DNA from: Sinotaia quadrata
Taxonomy: Eukaryota; Mollusca; Gastropoda; Architaenioglossa; Viviparidae
Assembly: GCA_028829895.1 (NCBI GenBank)
Contig: CM054177.1
Span: forward strand, 42,860,664 to 42,924,663
DNA: 64,000 nucleotides
Direction: 5' to 3'
Shown here: positions 43,565 through 55,165 of the stretch, piece after piece
Layout of the letters: the number at the start of each line of letters is the position of its first letter
How positions within the stretch are numbered: the stretch's first letter is position 1
Translations under genes and position numbers: made by a program
The notes under the pieces: generated by a model
The model's database searches: none
The model's input: the letters and a program-made list of their open reading frames with translations, nothing else
Told to the model about the DNA's origin: nothing

Positions 43565-43737
43565 GGCCTTACAAAAATCACTCTCCGAGCTACGTCAATG
43601 GAATTGAGAGCGACAAATTTATGACCAAAACCGGTACAAGCTCTAGTAGAGTGAAGGTGTCTTGCAACTGTGCGCCGGAACGGACCTGTTTGGCTGTTTC
43701 AGTGGCGAAGGTAGAAGAATATGATTTGTATGCGTGA
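43565..43737 (+). CDS. weak candidate exon, unknown protein
   Basis: After an acceptor-like GTAGACACAG the plus-strand frame reads PYKNHSPSYVNGIESDKF, MTKTGTSSSRVKVSCNCAP and ERTCLAVSVAKVEEYDLY to TGA at 43735-43737. A donor AAG|GTAGAA lies at 43711, so the coding part could end there. The pyrimidine tract is poor and there is no poly(A) signal near. Composition is less AT-rich than the flanks. Confidence 0.25.
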
Positions 43738-44109
43738 AAGCAGATAGATGGATAGATAATGTATACGATGTACCTTATTAATAAATGTTGCGAAAATTAT
43801 AACTGACAGTAAAACGACTTTCAATCTTTCCTCCCTTGTCTTACCAATTCGGTTTCTGACAACACACCAGCGAACAGACAATACATGCCTGTGATTAATA
43901 TCTACAAGTTAACCTGTTACTGATAAACAATCCAACTTTCTATCCATCACGTCAAAAAATAATGGCAGCAATGACAAAAGAGAAAAAAAAAATGTTGTTA
44001 TGTAATTATTGCATACATTTTTTTAAATTTTAAATGAATAATTTTAAAGCATTTGCACTGCGATACAAAGGCAGAAGAGTAAAAAAAAAGTTTCTTTCTT
44101 TTTTAGTTG

Positions 44110-45055
44110 TGCCTAACTGTTAGTTTTCCTACGTTCACTTTTGTCTAATTTCCTATTGTTCAGCATGTTCCTATTTATTCTTACTTGTTCAGTTTGTTTT
44201 TATTTATTCTTATTAGTTAATTTTCCCACATTCCTATTGTTCAGTTGTTCTATTTATTCTTACTTGTCCACCTTTTTTCCTACTTTCCTATTGTTCAGTT
44301 TGTTTTTATTTATTCTTACCTGTTCAGTTTATTCTTATTTGTTACTAGTGACCAATTCATTGGTTCCCCAATGTTCATAATTGTTCGTGATTGTTCAGTT
44401 TGTTCTAATTTGTTTCTGCTTGTTCAGTTAGTTCTTTGTTCCTACTTGCTTAATTTGTTCTTAATTGTTCCTACAAGTTCAGTTAGTTTTTCTTTTTTTG
44501 TTCTTAATTGTTCCTACTTGTTTAGACTGATCATTTTCCTACTGATTCAGTTTCTATTTATTTGTTCCCACTTGTTCAGCTTGTTCCTAATTGTTCAATT
44601 CTTATTTGTTCTTACTTGTTCGGTTATTTATTCCTACTTCTTCAGTTTGTTCTTAATTGTTCGTACTCGTCAGTTTGTTCATAATTGTTCGTGCTTGTTC
44701 AGTTTGATCTTAATTGTTCGTGTTTGTTCAGTTTGTATTCATTGTTAACATTCTTTCTATTAGTTTAGTGTGTTCATATTCTTTCATACTTCTTCAGTTT
44801 CTTAATGTTTGTTTAGCTTGTTCCTATATGCTCAGTTTGATCATATTCCTTCTGATTCAGTATTTGTTCATATATGTTTCTACTTATTCAGTTTGTCTAT
44901 ATTTGCTCAATTTGATAATGTTTCTACTGAATCAGTATTTCTTCATATGTGTTTCTACTTATTCAGTTTGTCTATATTTGCTCAATTTGATAATGTTCCT
45001 ATTGATTCAGTTTGTTCATACTTATTCATTTCGCTTTTGTTCCTAAGGATTGTGA
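44110..45055. repeat. T-rich minisatellite, 27-33 bp units with higher-order blocks
   Basis: Dozens of units of TTGTTCCTACTTGTTCAGTT and relatives. A 105-bp higher-order block (TGTTTCTACTTATTCAGTTT, then TTTGATAATGTTYCTA) is duplicated at 44870-45010. Frames of 80-170 codons rich in Phe/Leu/Ser are artefacts. Confidence 0.9.
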
Positions 45056-45339
45056 ACAAGAATGTTTCAGAATGAGGCAGCTGTCAAACAAATGATTACA
45101 ACAAGTTAAACATTTTTTTTGAAGGGGCGGGTGGGTGCTAAAACTTGTGATTGTTTTATTTAATATATTTGAATTGCATTGTAACCCACAGAGCCATCTA
45201 ACTTTATCTCAAAGAAGAAGTGCCACCCGGAGTATGTATGTTGTAATATTATGCCAGCACTAGCTTATGTCTAGCGTTCTTTGTGAAGCTAAATAACAAA
45301 CATTGCTAGAATTAATCAACAATGGGCTCTCACTCTGTA

Positions 45340-46235
45340 AATAAGTCACAGAGTCATCGATATGCTTATCCTTGATCTTGTACTTTAATCATCACAACAT
45401 GCATTAGCAAGATATGTTTATCAGTGTTGCACATTGTGGTCAAACTTCACAATGTATTATAAACACAAATTTCCCCTAGCATTTGCAAGATATGTTTATC
45501 AGTTCTCCGTTACGGTCATCGTGTGATAATTTCTCTTGCATTAGCAAGACATGTTGTGACAGGGTAATCGTGAGCTGCAAAGGAACATTTTCTCCTGACA
45601 GTATCACTGACAAGCTTATAGTGCAATCGAGTCAAAAGATGCGCTATTGACAAGCGGTAATTCATTTCAGTGTCACAGAGTCGGTGCTCTTTTGAATTCA
45701 TTTCTTTGAGGAGTTATGTGTTCGCGTTTATTGGTGAGTGTAAACATAATCGAGTTAAAAGGGATACAATTAAAGTCACGTGAGTCTGTGTAACATTTTC
45801 TCATTACAATAAGTTTATATTTATCGGCAGTCTTACTTCATGAAGGCAAGCAATGCATTATGCTTCTCCTTGCAGAATTTGTATGTCTGCAGGCAGTCTA
45901 AAATCTGAAAGTATGTTGGTTCATCTTTCTCCTTGCATAAGTTTGATGTTGTCAGCATTCTTTATCTCCTGAAGTCATTGTCGGATTTCTCAACGCAGAA
46001 TATTTGTTTGTTTGCATTCTAACTTCATGAAGTCACGCGTTGCATTGTCGATATTTTTCTTGCATAAGTTTATGCTTGTCGACATTTGTGTATCATGAAG
46101 TCAAAACAGGAACTATCAAAATTTCATTGGAGAATGTATGGTTGTCGGGATTCTTTCGTCATGAAGTTAAGATATCAAAGTCGAATTTCTCACTGCAGAA
46201 GTTTTATATACCCCTACCTACACAACCACTTACAG
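45340..46235. repeat. very degenerate tandem repeat, about 65-75 bp
   Basis: Recurrent CATTAGCAAGATATGTTTAT early and TCATGAAGTCA...TTGCAGAA...GTTTG later, with TTCTCCTTGCAT or TTCTCACTGCAG in each unit. The unit boundaries are loose, indicating an old array. Confidence 0.6.
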
Positions 46236-46350
46236 GAATAAAAATTGACAGCAAGTCACAACATATATAGATTAGCATGGGAGCCCCGAGCAACTGCCCA
46301 TCGTGCCCATTTCTTAAGACGACACTATACCTTCTGTCATATTAACAATT

Positions 46351-46364
46351 GTGTGTGTGTGTGT

Positions 46365-46403
<39 letters not shown>

Positions 46404-46500
46404 TGTGTACGTAATAATAATTTTGTCTCAGTAGCCAATCAACCATCATTCTAGCAATTCCCTCCCTCCCTTTATTTATCTATCTATCTATCTATCTATC
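46351..46500. repeat. (GT)n and (ATCT)n microsatellites
   Basis: GT repeats with one TAT interruption at 46351-46402 and (TATC)n at 46478-46500. Confidence 0.9.
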
Positions 46501-46878
46501 TTACATGTTTGTTTGTTTTATCTTTAACAGTATCTTTTTTAATTGCAAGGACAGCAGTTTCATAATGGATCTTATCGTGATGCAAGAATGTATAAAGCAG
46601 CTTTTAAACTGAAACGATTACTGATGTGGATTCATATTTTAAGCTACAGAGCCTAACACTGTGATTACTTAGCACGAACTCGTATCTTTTTAATGCGCTT
46701 CTCTGGTATGAGGTCAAATGTTGTACTCTTAAAAAACTAACCAGCGGTCAATAAATTATATACGCTACAAGGGACACAAGGGCAAAAGAAAGATTATTTT
46801 CTGGTCTGATTCGAGTTCTGTTCCTTATAAAATCTAGAAGAACTCATCAAACTCCACAAAACGAGAATCGCTCATAAT

Positions 46879-47048
46879 TCATACCCACTTCAGCCATGTA
46901 CTACATCGGCATACTTGTCTAAGAGGTTTGGGTCGTAAATAAGTTCGCGCTGTCTTAGTTGGGTACGCTCTATGTATGCTGTACTTAAAGTCTTGGTTGA
47001 CAGTTTCCATACAGACTTGAGTGTCATCGAGTGCTTTAAAAAAGGATA
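46879..47048 (-). CDS. candidate exon, unknown protein
   Basis: On the minus strand, after the possible acceptor CTATGTGCAG, two frames are open across 170 bp. Frame one reads SFFKALDDTQVCMETVNQDF and KYSIHRAYPTKTARTYLRP to TGA at 46881-46879, with a donor-like GG|GTATGA at its end. Frame two contains MTLKSVWKLSTKTLSTAYIE and LRQRELIYDPNLLDKYADVV before a stop at 46890. Both look protein-like, so the true frame is unclear. A CA/GT microsatellite lies just upstream and could act as the pyrimidine-purine tract. Confidence 0.28.
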
Positions 47049-47100
47049 CTGCACATAGGCTGTCAATTTTACACGAGTGATTTTCAAAACTGACTTCATA

Positions 47101-47102
<2 letters not shown>

Positions 47103-47161
<59 letters not shown>

Positions 47162-47345
47162 AGACTCACAAGCACATACACATACATAAGCACATGTATA
47201 TACCTCTTTGCACACGTATATTCACAAGCACACACACAAACATAAAAAAATTTAATCATCTCACACATATTCACAAACACTTGCGTACACATCTCACATA
47301 CATATTCGCATGCCCACAAGCATATACTAACACACAAACATACGA
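47103..47345. repeat. (CA)n microsatellite with a degenerate CA/CATA tail
   Basis: A pure CA run at 47103-47155, then ACACATA-type sequence to about 47345. 47346-49020 holds only AT-rich unique sequence with TATATATA near 47620 and 47940. Around 48430-48620 there is a more GC-rich, CpG-containing patch without a recognisable product. Confidence 0.9.
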
Positions 47346-49025
47346 ATACGACCAAGCCAAATTCGTTGCTTTAAACTATTCCCACTCTTGCACTGAAAAA
47401 TTGCCGACTTATGAAAAAGACCGCAGTACTTATCACAGCGCAAGAGTCTAACAGACTTCATAGATTAACTGGTAGAGAGATGCCCCTTCCATGCTGACTG
47501 TCCCTGGGCGTCTTGCGGTTGACTACGAAATCAGCGAACGTTGGAAACAGATATAAAACCCCAAACCAGTAAGCCAGCTTATATACATATACATATTTAA
47601 GTGGTAGGTGTGTAGGAAATATGTAGATATATATATACGGGTAAGTAAGTAGATAGATAGACAGACATCATACAGAACGGAGGGAAGAAAGAAACATTTC
47701 TTTAAAATGTCCTTGCACATATATAATTGATAGTTATTTATTTTATTGGTTCGTGGTGCTTTAAATCTGCTATATGGCAGCGTTAGCGGGTATATAAAAT
47801 ATTGCTTTAAAAACTACCCATCCCCTTGGGGGTGGGTGGGTGATGAACGCTATCAATCACGCCATTAAACACATTGCTAAATCTATGTTCTGAGTACACT
47901 CAAAGCCGTTCAAGCAGATAAAGTGTTAGCAGTGGGTATATAATATATATATTAATACGCTTGTTCGCGTTGACTTCGACATATTTTTGAACGCACTTTT
48001 TGTCATCCACTATGCGTACACCGATCAAATCTAAATGTTTGTTTTCCTTGCCAGTAAAAAAATATATAAAAAAAATATAGCAGTGAAATTTCAAGGGTTC
48101 TGAGTATAGAGATCAGGAGTGAGGTGGGGGTGGAAAGCATAACATTAAATGAATCATAGTCCTAGATAACCTATGGTTATATGTCCTATAGCGTTCTTCG
48201 CCGTCATTTTCCGGTTAACATTCTAAAATCGTTCCAATTTACAAATACAGCACTCGCTAGATGTTGGTGTCCAATAGATAAAGTGCAGTTTAAAAATAAC
48301 AATTTTTACACTTGCTCTTAATGAGTTTTCACTGAGAAGTGTTTTTAGCACTGTGAAAATGCTGAAATAGAATTAAAACTGATTCGCACTACGGTTTTAA
48401 GCTTGGTTCAGAATAATGCGGGGAGGGGGTGTCGAGCCTCTTCTTTAGGGCCTTCCAGTGCGTTTGGTCAGACATGGGCAATACGGGTCAGCGTTACGTT
48501 ATCGGATGAGCGTCTGTAAATAGGACCCGCGTAGCTAAAATGGAACACTAGCTCGCGTGTGTTCCTGCTTGGGCTAAAATCCCGTTTTGGTCCTAACCCG
48601 TCATAGCCCAGATCATTTCAGTAGGACCATACGCCTCGAAACTAGAGAAAGGAGCGATGTATAATATTGTGTTTCTTCTTTGACATGCAATGTTATCTTA
48701 TAACTCTAAGGAGATTAGAGAGGAGAACCGCGTGGCCATCTTAAATCATCGAACGCTCAGAGAAAATGGCCCTCTGTTGTGGAATAAGCGATGCCTGAAG
48801 TGTTACCGCATCTGTACGGGCGAGGTGGGCCGGGGGAGGAGAGGGGAGCAAGGCAAATGATTACATACTTAGGACTTTGCCCTTGTAGCTGTGGCCAGCA
48901 CGGGTGAGAGATATCCTGGAGTTAGACAGTGTAACTACACCAAACAAAGGTCGTGCCACCTGCATTAGCCAGTTCAATCTTCATTGATTGATACCTCTGC
49001 TACTCGATAGGTGTGTTGGACAATA

Positions 49026-49056
<31 letters not shown>

Positions 49057-49060
49057 GTTG
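49026..49060. repeat. (GT)n microsatellite
   Basis: About 13 GT repeats plus a GCGTGTG end. Confidence 0.92.
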
Positions 49061-49308
49061 TCTGTCTGGAAGTTGAATCCCTACCTTCTTTATTTTTTAA
49101 AAAAATCAGAATTAAGGAAATTTCAAACACCGACTTAAAACTTTCATTTTTCGCTATCATAGGAATATGACGTAACTTTTGTGTATAAGGAAACTTTTTT
49201 TTCGTTAGGAAAAAAAAATGAAAAGAATTTTACTCGCTTTCAAATCATGACTGTTATAGGCACGACAGGATTCTAAACCCGGCTTGTGGATAAAATCACG
49301 TGTGCTGT

Positions 49309-49316
49309 TGACGTCA
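49309..49316. promoter_or_regulatory. CRE-type palindrome TGACGTCA beside an E-box
   Basis: The palindrome follows ATCACGTGTG (an E-box core CACGTG) by about 10 bp. No promoter or exon is recognised within 500 bp, so its role is uncertain. Confidence 0.25.
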
Positions 49317-49884
49317 CCGAAGTCGATGTAATGAAAACATATTATAGCACTCAAAAAGTTTTAGTTGAGAACAGTACTGAAGAAAAACTTTTTGCGTACT
49401 TGTTTGTTTGAACTTTGTGAACTGGCTGTATCAATCATCACATTGTGTCCCAGTGGAGTGGTATATGCCGAGTGATGTCGCCAATGTTCTTATATTGTGA
49501 ACTGGCTGGCTATCGTCACCTTATGTCCTAGTGGACTTAACACCACATGACAACACCAAATTAAGATATTTCTTTTGATCTCACTTCACACTAGATATTC
49601 TTTTTTCTTATAACCCCCCCCCAAAAAAAAAAAAAATAATGAAACAATTCGATTGGTATTGTTCAGTAAGTATGTTAAAGTCAAATTAAATATCATCTCT
49701 CGATGTGATTTGAGTTTTGTTGTAAAGAATGTACTGTATATACTTTGAAACAGTTCTGCTAAGTTTCATACAGAATGATTTTTTTTAAAATCTGAAAATG
49801 ACTTTAATTATTAAACTTATTTTTAAAATATATGTACAGATGGCTCAACTATTTTGTTCTATTTGTGTCTGCCTGCTTGTACAG

Positions 49885-50036
49885 AATTTTCTAGAACTGC
49901 CAAACTTGATAAACTGCCGACAAAACCCTACAGTTATTTAAAAAGTATTTCACTCTCGCCCAGATCTAGCCAGCGCTTGAAGGTAGAATCATGCTTTCAT
50001 TTGACTCCTTGTTCAAAGTGTTTCGGTGTCGAGTAA
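49885..50036 (+). CDS. candidate terminal coding exon, unknown protein
   Basis: An excellent acceptor (TGTCTGCCTGCTTGTACAG) precedes an open phase (2 nt, then codons). It reads FSRTAKLDKLPTKPYSYLKS, ISLSPRSSQRLKVES and CFHLTPCSKCFGVE, and stops at 50034-50036. AATAAA follows at 50185-50190 with a T/G-rich stretch. A donor-like AAG|GTAGAA at 49983 would give a shorter internal exon. The basic, Ser/Pro-rich segment looks disordered, and a C..C pair closes the protein. Function unknown. Confidence 0.42.
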
Positions 50037-50184
50037 TCGGAGTTCCCGCTCTCCGGATTAAATTCAACAATTTTAAATTTACATTTTTGTCATGTTTCTC
50101 AGCTCCATTTGAAAACAACACTTCTGACATGTACCAAATAATATGTTATCAGGTGGCAAAATAATAAGCATATAGTTGATCATA

Positions 50185-50205
50185 AATAAAAGTTCTTGTG
50201 TATTA
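50185..50205 (+). terminator. poly(A) signal AATAAA with T/G-rich downstream element
   Basis: AATAAA at 50185-50190 followed by AGTTCTTGTGTATT, about 150 bp after the stop of the candidate terminal exon. Confidence 0.35.
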
Positions 50206-50639
50206 ATATTCATTTTTGGCTGCAAAAATAAATTCTACAAAAATGCATATTCACAATTTTATGAAAAAACAGGGCCACCTTTGAGATGTATCCCAAAAAA
50301 CTAGCAAAACAAAAAATCAAAATTATTACATCACTTACGGTATGTTTCATGGTCGAGATATTTGGTCGCACTGATAAGAGTGTATTATTAATGTTTACCT
50401 TATCCAGAAAACAGAACCCCAAAGTTCAACTCCATTCTAAGTATTCATGCGACGAGATACTTAATCGTACTGATACAGTGATAGAGTTAATTAATGTCAG
50501 TGTTATCCGGCAAACACAAATCGGTTTTATTATCGGGCTTATCAGATACTCGGCCACATTGAAGGAGTAGACATAGCTCTACATGCATATGAACCGCCAA
50601 TTTCAGTCTGCCGACTGGTTTGTTACAATACTTCAGTTT

Positions 50640-50785
50640 CTTTATAGATTTAAAATTTGAAGCTTATAGATTTCAACTTAAAAGTTTATAGATTTCAAGT
50701 TAAAATTTTATAGATTTAATGATAAAAGTTTATAAATTTAAAGTTAAAAGTTTCCAGATTTAAAGTTTAAAGATTTAAAGCTAGC
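50640..50785. repeat. AT-rich minisatellite, about 25-bp unit
   Basis: Six units of TTTATAGATTTCAAGTTAAAA and variants. Confidence 0.85.
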
Positions 50786-51214
50786 AATGAGAGAACATGT
50801 CGAAAAACCCCAAGATTCTGCTATTGGAGTTGACACCAACTGTGCTGAGAGAGAACGTGTCAGTTGAAAATGAGGCAGCGCTATGTTGAAACTATGTCTG
50901 AATAAAACTTATTAATAAAGATATATCTATATTCCTATTTATTAAACTATTTTATCGGTTTTATTTTTTTATGTTATGTAAAGCATATACGATGTTGCTA
51001 AACAAACAGCAAGAATAGCTCTCCTGAAATCACGTATCCGTTTACATGTAGACTATAGTGCCACAAAAATCAATGTGACTCTAAGTCGCCAAGATGATTA
51101 TTCAATCCAGTACAATATACTCAAACTAAAAATTGCATGCATCAGTCGTGTACAAGGAGAAAAGAGATATACTGGTTACAGCCAGGGCTTTTCCTTAACC
51201 TCCGTCACTTTTTT

Positions 51215-51990
51215 GACTGGAGCCATACTCAAGTATTTCTACAATTTTAACTGTAACACTATACAGTGGTACCTCGCAAAACGAACACAATTCGTTCCAG
51301 CAGTACGTTCGTTATGCGAAACACGATATCCCATAGACTTCTACAGGAAATCGTGCAATCCGTTCCACATCGCCGCGAAAAATCAAAGAAATTAGGGGAA
51401 AATGAAGACAGGGCAGTGTTCAGGGGGGAAAACACTAGCAATGACACTCACCAAAGCAGGGTATGATGTTAGGTGTTGATGAGGTAAGATGTTAGGCGTT
51501 GATGAGGTGAAATGGAGGTGAGATGAGGAGGACAGACACACTTAGGTACAGTTCACACAGATGGCAAAAACACATCAAAGCAAGGAAAAAAGGACAATCA
51601 ACTGGGGACAAACATGCCCTGCCTTCTTTATCTGAGCCACGCAAGATACGACTGGCCGGATTCGGCCATTTTTTTTAACGGGAAATGTGATGTTTTCACG
51701 GCGACATACGGTTCGTTATGTGAAACAAGTTCGTTCTGCGAAGCGTTCGTTAAGCGAGGTACCACTGTAATTCTTTAAGTTTTCTACTAAAGTATTTCTA
51801 CAATTCTAACTGTAACACTATAATTCTTTAAGTTTTCTACTCAAGTATTTCTACAATTCTAACTGTAATACTATGATACTTTTCGTTTCTACTCAAGTAT
51901 TTCTAAATGTAATTGTAACAATTCTAATTGTAACACTATGATACTTCCAGTTTTCTACTCAAGTATTTCTACAAACTCTAACTGTAACAT
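51215..51990. repeat. 58-bp minisatellite interrupted by a MITE
   Basis: Units contain CTCAAGTATTTCTACAATTC, TAACTGTAACACTATAATTC and TTTAAGTTTTCTA. One unit lies left of the MITE and about four lie right of it. Confidence 0.9.
51264..51767. mobile_element. mariner/Tc1-type MITE, 504 bp, TA target duplication
   Basis: Starts CAGTGGTACCTCGC and ends GCGAGGTACCACTG, a perfect 14-bp inverted terminus. Inside both ends are further related inverted segments (ACGAAC...TTCGTTCC, and TTCGTTATG on both sides). It is flanked by TA on each side (51262-51263 and 51768-51769). The next array unit shows the empty site ACACTATAATTC. There is no transposase, so it is non-autonomous. Confidence 0.92.
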
Positions 51991-52944
51991 TACGATACTC
52001 ATAGTGTTTGCGCTTGTTTTCTTCATATCGTCACTGTATCCTTAGTGAATGAAGTTTTCCTTTTTTCGTTATTTCCTTCACTTGTTTTGCTCTCTCTATA
52101 CAGTGATAAAATACCTTATTTTTAAATCTGAAAAATATGTGTAACTGCCAGGGATCTCGCATTTTTATTGCACTAAAATTGTTTTTTCTCTGTGTATTCT
52201 TCTTATCTTAAAATAACAACGAGGAAGATGTATACTATAGAGTACATATGTACTCATATAATTTAATCATTTGAAAAGATATGATGTCCAACAGTGAGCC
52301 TTAATTCAAGATTCTATCAACTTGCTTGCCGAATAGATGTCAAAGTATAGGAGATGTTTCTTTTCTTTTCTTTTAAATGGGTTTGGTGAGGCTAGATAAG
52401 ATAATTATGGTCAAAGGCAAGATGATTTAATGTTTAAAGGGAAACAGTATGTTACAAGATTATCCAAATGGATAACCGATTTATCTGCCCATAAAAATAA
52501 AAAAATTAAAAAAAATTAATTGAGTCAGAGTGATTAGTGTGCTAACCAGTTCCTCAATAAACAAAATCCAAAGGAATAAAAACTCACTTATGGGTCCCAA
52601 CCAACGGCTCAATCAGACGACAGCTAGCTGTATTTAAGTTGGTATTTGCAGGCTAGCGCGCTATTAATACTGTTTAGAATTTTTCCGCCTGACAGGAGTA
52701 GACTGTAATTTAACAAGTTTATTTGAGAGGCTAAGGGGTGGGGAGTGGGGAGTTTATTCCCCTGATAATACTTTTACAGGGGAAAAAAGCAGCCTTTCCT
52801 TGTTTATCTGAGTCTCCAGGTTTACTGATTATAAACCGCTGCCAAATGGTAGACCCGAGAAGCATTTACCGCGGTGTGTCACTTGTAAGAAATACACTAC
52901 ACTCCGTTGATGTATGGTGGCAAGGTATGCTGACATTATCGAGC

Positions 52945-53005
52945 AATTTCTTGTGCATGGGAGTTGTTGGAAATTGCTACAAGAGTTGTTGGAAATTGCT
53001 ACAAT
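52945..53005. repeat. 23-bp tandem duplication
   Basis: GAGTTGTTGGAAATTGCTAC occurs twice in a row, in the same frame of the open stretch leading to the candidate exon at 53029. 51991-52940 is otherwise featureless. Confidence 0.85.
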
Positions 53006-53028
53006 TGTTGTTCTGCTTGAAGTTACAG

Positions 53029-53123
53029 TAATCACTTTAAAATTTCAAGGGATCATTGCCAGCACGGTCCACAAGAACTACTACAGCAATGACAAGTTCA
53101 TTACCATGCTTCACAGTGAGCTG
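53029..53123 (+). CDS. candidate internal exon, unknown protein
   Basis: The acceptor TTCTGCTTGAAGTTACAG and donor CTG|GTGAGC enclose 95 bp, open in one phase. It reads ITLKFQGIIASTVHKNYY then SNDKFITMLHSEL and leaves in phase 0. The same frame is open upstream to an ATG at 52914 (MVARYADIIEQFLVHGS), so an exon beginning earlier is possible. A second donor (CAAG|GTATGC) lies at 52926. The peptide looks globular, but no family is recognised. Confidence 0.38.
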
Positions 53124-53404
53124 GTGAGCAAAACAAAACAAAATAAAATTTTATTTACGAATTGTGAATTGTAAACTGCAATGTGCATAAAGTGAAGTTC
53201 TGTGAACATTTGCTCAGAAGTAAATTCATTGATGATTTAAAAAAACAAAACTTCAGATATGCTCTTCTTATTTCACTGTCAAAATATTCTAGAGCGGACT
53301 TTTTTCTTTTTAGAATATATATATATTTAACTTATTTTTTTATGGTTTTTATGTGCTTAAGGGGGACAACTAATGAAACACTGAAAACGTAGGCCTTCTC
53401 TACA

Positions 53405-53710
53405 CAGCTTACAACAGTTGGCACCTCTGATTGCCAATCTTCTGCTTAATGCTAGTCCTAGTCTGTATTCAATTTTTGCTCTTTCAAGCTGTTAACCATT
53501 TTCTGCTTAAGGCTTGCTCTAGTCAGAATTCACTTTTGCTCTCTCTTTCAAGCTGTTTGCCAGTTTTCTGCTTAAGGCTAGCTCTAGTCAGAATTCACGT
53601 TTTCTCTCTTTTTTTGAAGCTGCCACTTTTCCTCATCTCTTTCACACTGCTAACCACTTGTCTGCTTAATATTAGGTTTATAATTTTTATCTCTCTTTCA
53701 GGCTATTTGA
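53405..53710. repeat. minisatellite, about 62-75 bp, 4 units
   Basis: Units share TTCTGCTTAAGGCTAGCTCT, AGTCAGAATTCACTTTTGCT and TCTTTCAAGCTGTTTGCCA. Confidence 0.88.
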
Positions 53711-54969
53711 TTATTATTATTTTTTAATAGTCTTCATAATGAAATCGCTACAGTTATGGCCCGTACGAAAGAAAAAAGATATCACCGCTGGGATTTTTAT
53801 TGTTATATCCGTTTCATTGTCTGACCTGTTCAGACGCGTTCATCTGTTTGACCTTCAAGGCCATCTCTCACATTCATTGACTGAAAATCTAATTGCACAT
53901 CGCTAGGGCGCCCTGAAAGTACCCCCAAGTTACCGACACTTGCCTGAAGATACAGACGCCCACGTTGCCAGAGCTCCCAACTGGATTACGCCAACCGTGA
54001 AATGTGCGCACAGTGAATAATCCCATCGTGAGGCGTCTTAAACGGACATTATATTTGTGCACTAATTATATGTCTTGGTACGGCGAACACGCAACGAACA
54101 ATAATACTGCAATAAATAAAAAAAAGTACTACTCCTGTCTGTGCACCACGAAGGGGAGCGCACCCTGTAACATGAGTGTCGGAATAAGAAGACGCTTGTG
54201 TTGTTTTCCCCAGCCGACTGCCATTAAACCTGTTTGACGGTGTGCACAGCGCGGCGTGCAATCAGCGCATATAATATTACAAAAATACAATTTTAAAATT
54301 GAAGGTTAGCAAATGAAATGTATTATCTTATCCTGTCGCTTGCTGCTTTGATCGCTCGGATGTCTGTAAGTAGATACAGTTGACGAGTACTTATGTAGGT
54401 GTTACCGGGCAGTGACCTGAGTGAAACCTGTTTTTGCAAGATATACGTTATCAGAACAAATCTGATCAGTTTCATGCACTCTGCAGCTTTAGGTCACAAG
54501 CTAAGGTCACATTCAGACACACTATCCGAATAAATAGAAAGTGTGTATTGAACGAAAATGTGACTCTAATTAATAACAAGAAATTAATTACAGCAGACAG
54601 AATAACAATCACATCTGACACAATTCACTGACACTAAGCCTCAATAGTTAACAATATATAATTATATTATATTAATTTCTTAGGTCCAGTTGTGCACAAA
54701 GCCAAGGTAAATTGTCTTGTCTGTTCTTTGTTCAAACATCGTGTAACACAAGCCTTTTATTAACCCTTTGCATTTCATCAAGATTCCATATGGTTCAATC
54801 TGTCCTTCTAACACTTGATTCTTAGGTCTTTTGCTCCGAACAGAACTTTTTACCTTAAAAAAAAAAGAACTTAATTAGGACTAATTTCTGCTGCCCGTGA
54901 ATCATACGAATGTTACTTTTAGTTAGTATTATCCCTTTTTCTTTTATTCTAAATGTTGGCGTGAATCAA
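53711..54969. other. no gene recognised
   Basis: Unique sequence. Short frames at 54004-54261 on both strands lack splice or poly(A) support. A somewhat CpG-containing patch occupies 54190-54265. Confidence 0.4.
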
Positions 54970-54974
54970 TTTAC

Positions 54975-55165
54975 TTTCTTGACCCAAAGGGCTGATGAGA
55001 TGAATCGTTTTACTCTCCGGACTCCAAGGGCTGATGAGGTGAATCGTTTACTCTCCGGACTCCAAGGGCTGATGAGGTGAATCGTTTACTCTCCGGACCC
55101 CAAGGGCTGATGAGGTGTGTCGTTTTACTCTCTGGACCCCGAAGCCTGCTGAAGCGAATCGTTTA
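54975..55165. repeat. 38-bp minisatellite, 4-5 units
   Basis: Units of GGGCTGATGAGGTGAATCGT plus TACTCTCCGGACTCCAA. It adjoins the 72-bp array, and the shared GAATCGTTTA at the junction suggests that one grew beside the other. Confidence 0.92.

Noticed and set aside
44141..45075. Overlapping plus-strand frames of 79-167 codons resembling membrane proteins
   Set aside because: Hydrophobic composition follows from the TTGTTC-type repeat. The frames overlap each other and have no splice or poly(A) support.
52840..52900. piggyBac-like C-terminal zinc region (PRCVTCKK)
   Set aside because: Only a few residues match before a stop, and no inverted repeats or TTAA duplication were seen.
54985..55110. 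Repeated CTGATGAG in the 38-bp array as tandem hammerhead ribozymes
   Set aside because: No GAAA core and no complementary stem arms follow. The motif is only a shared heptamer.
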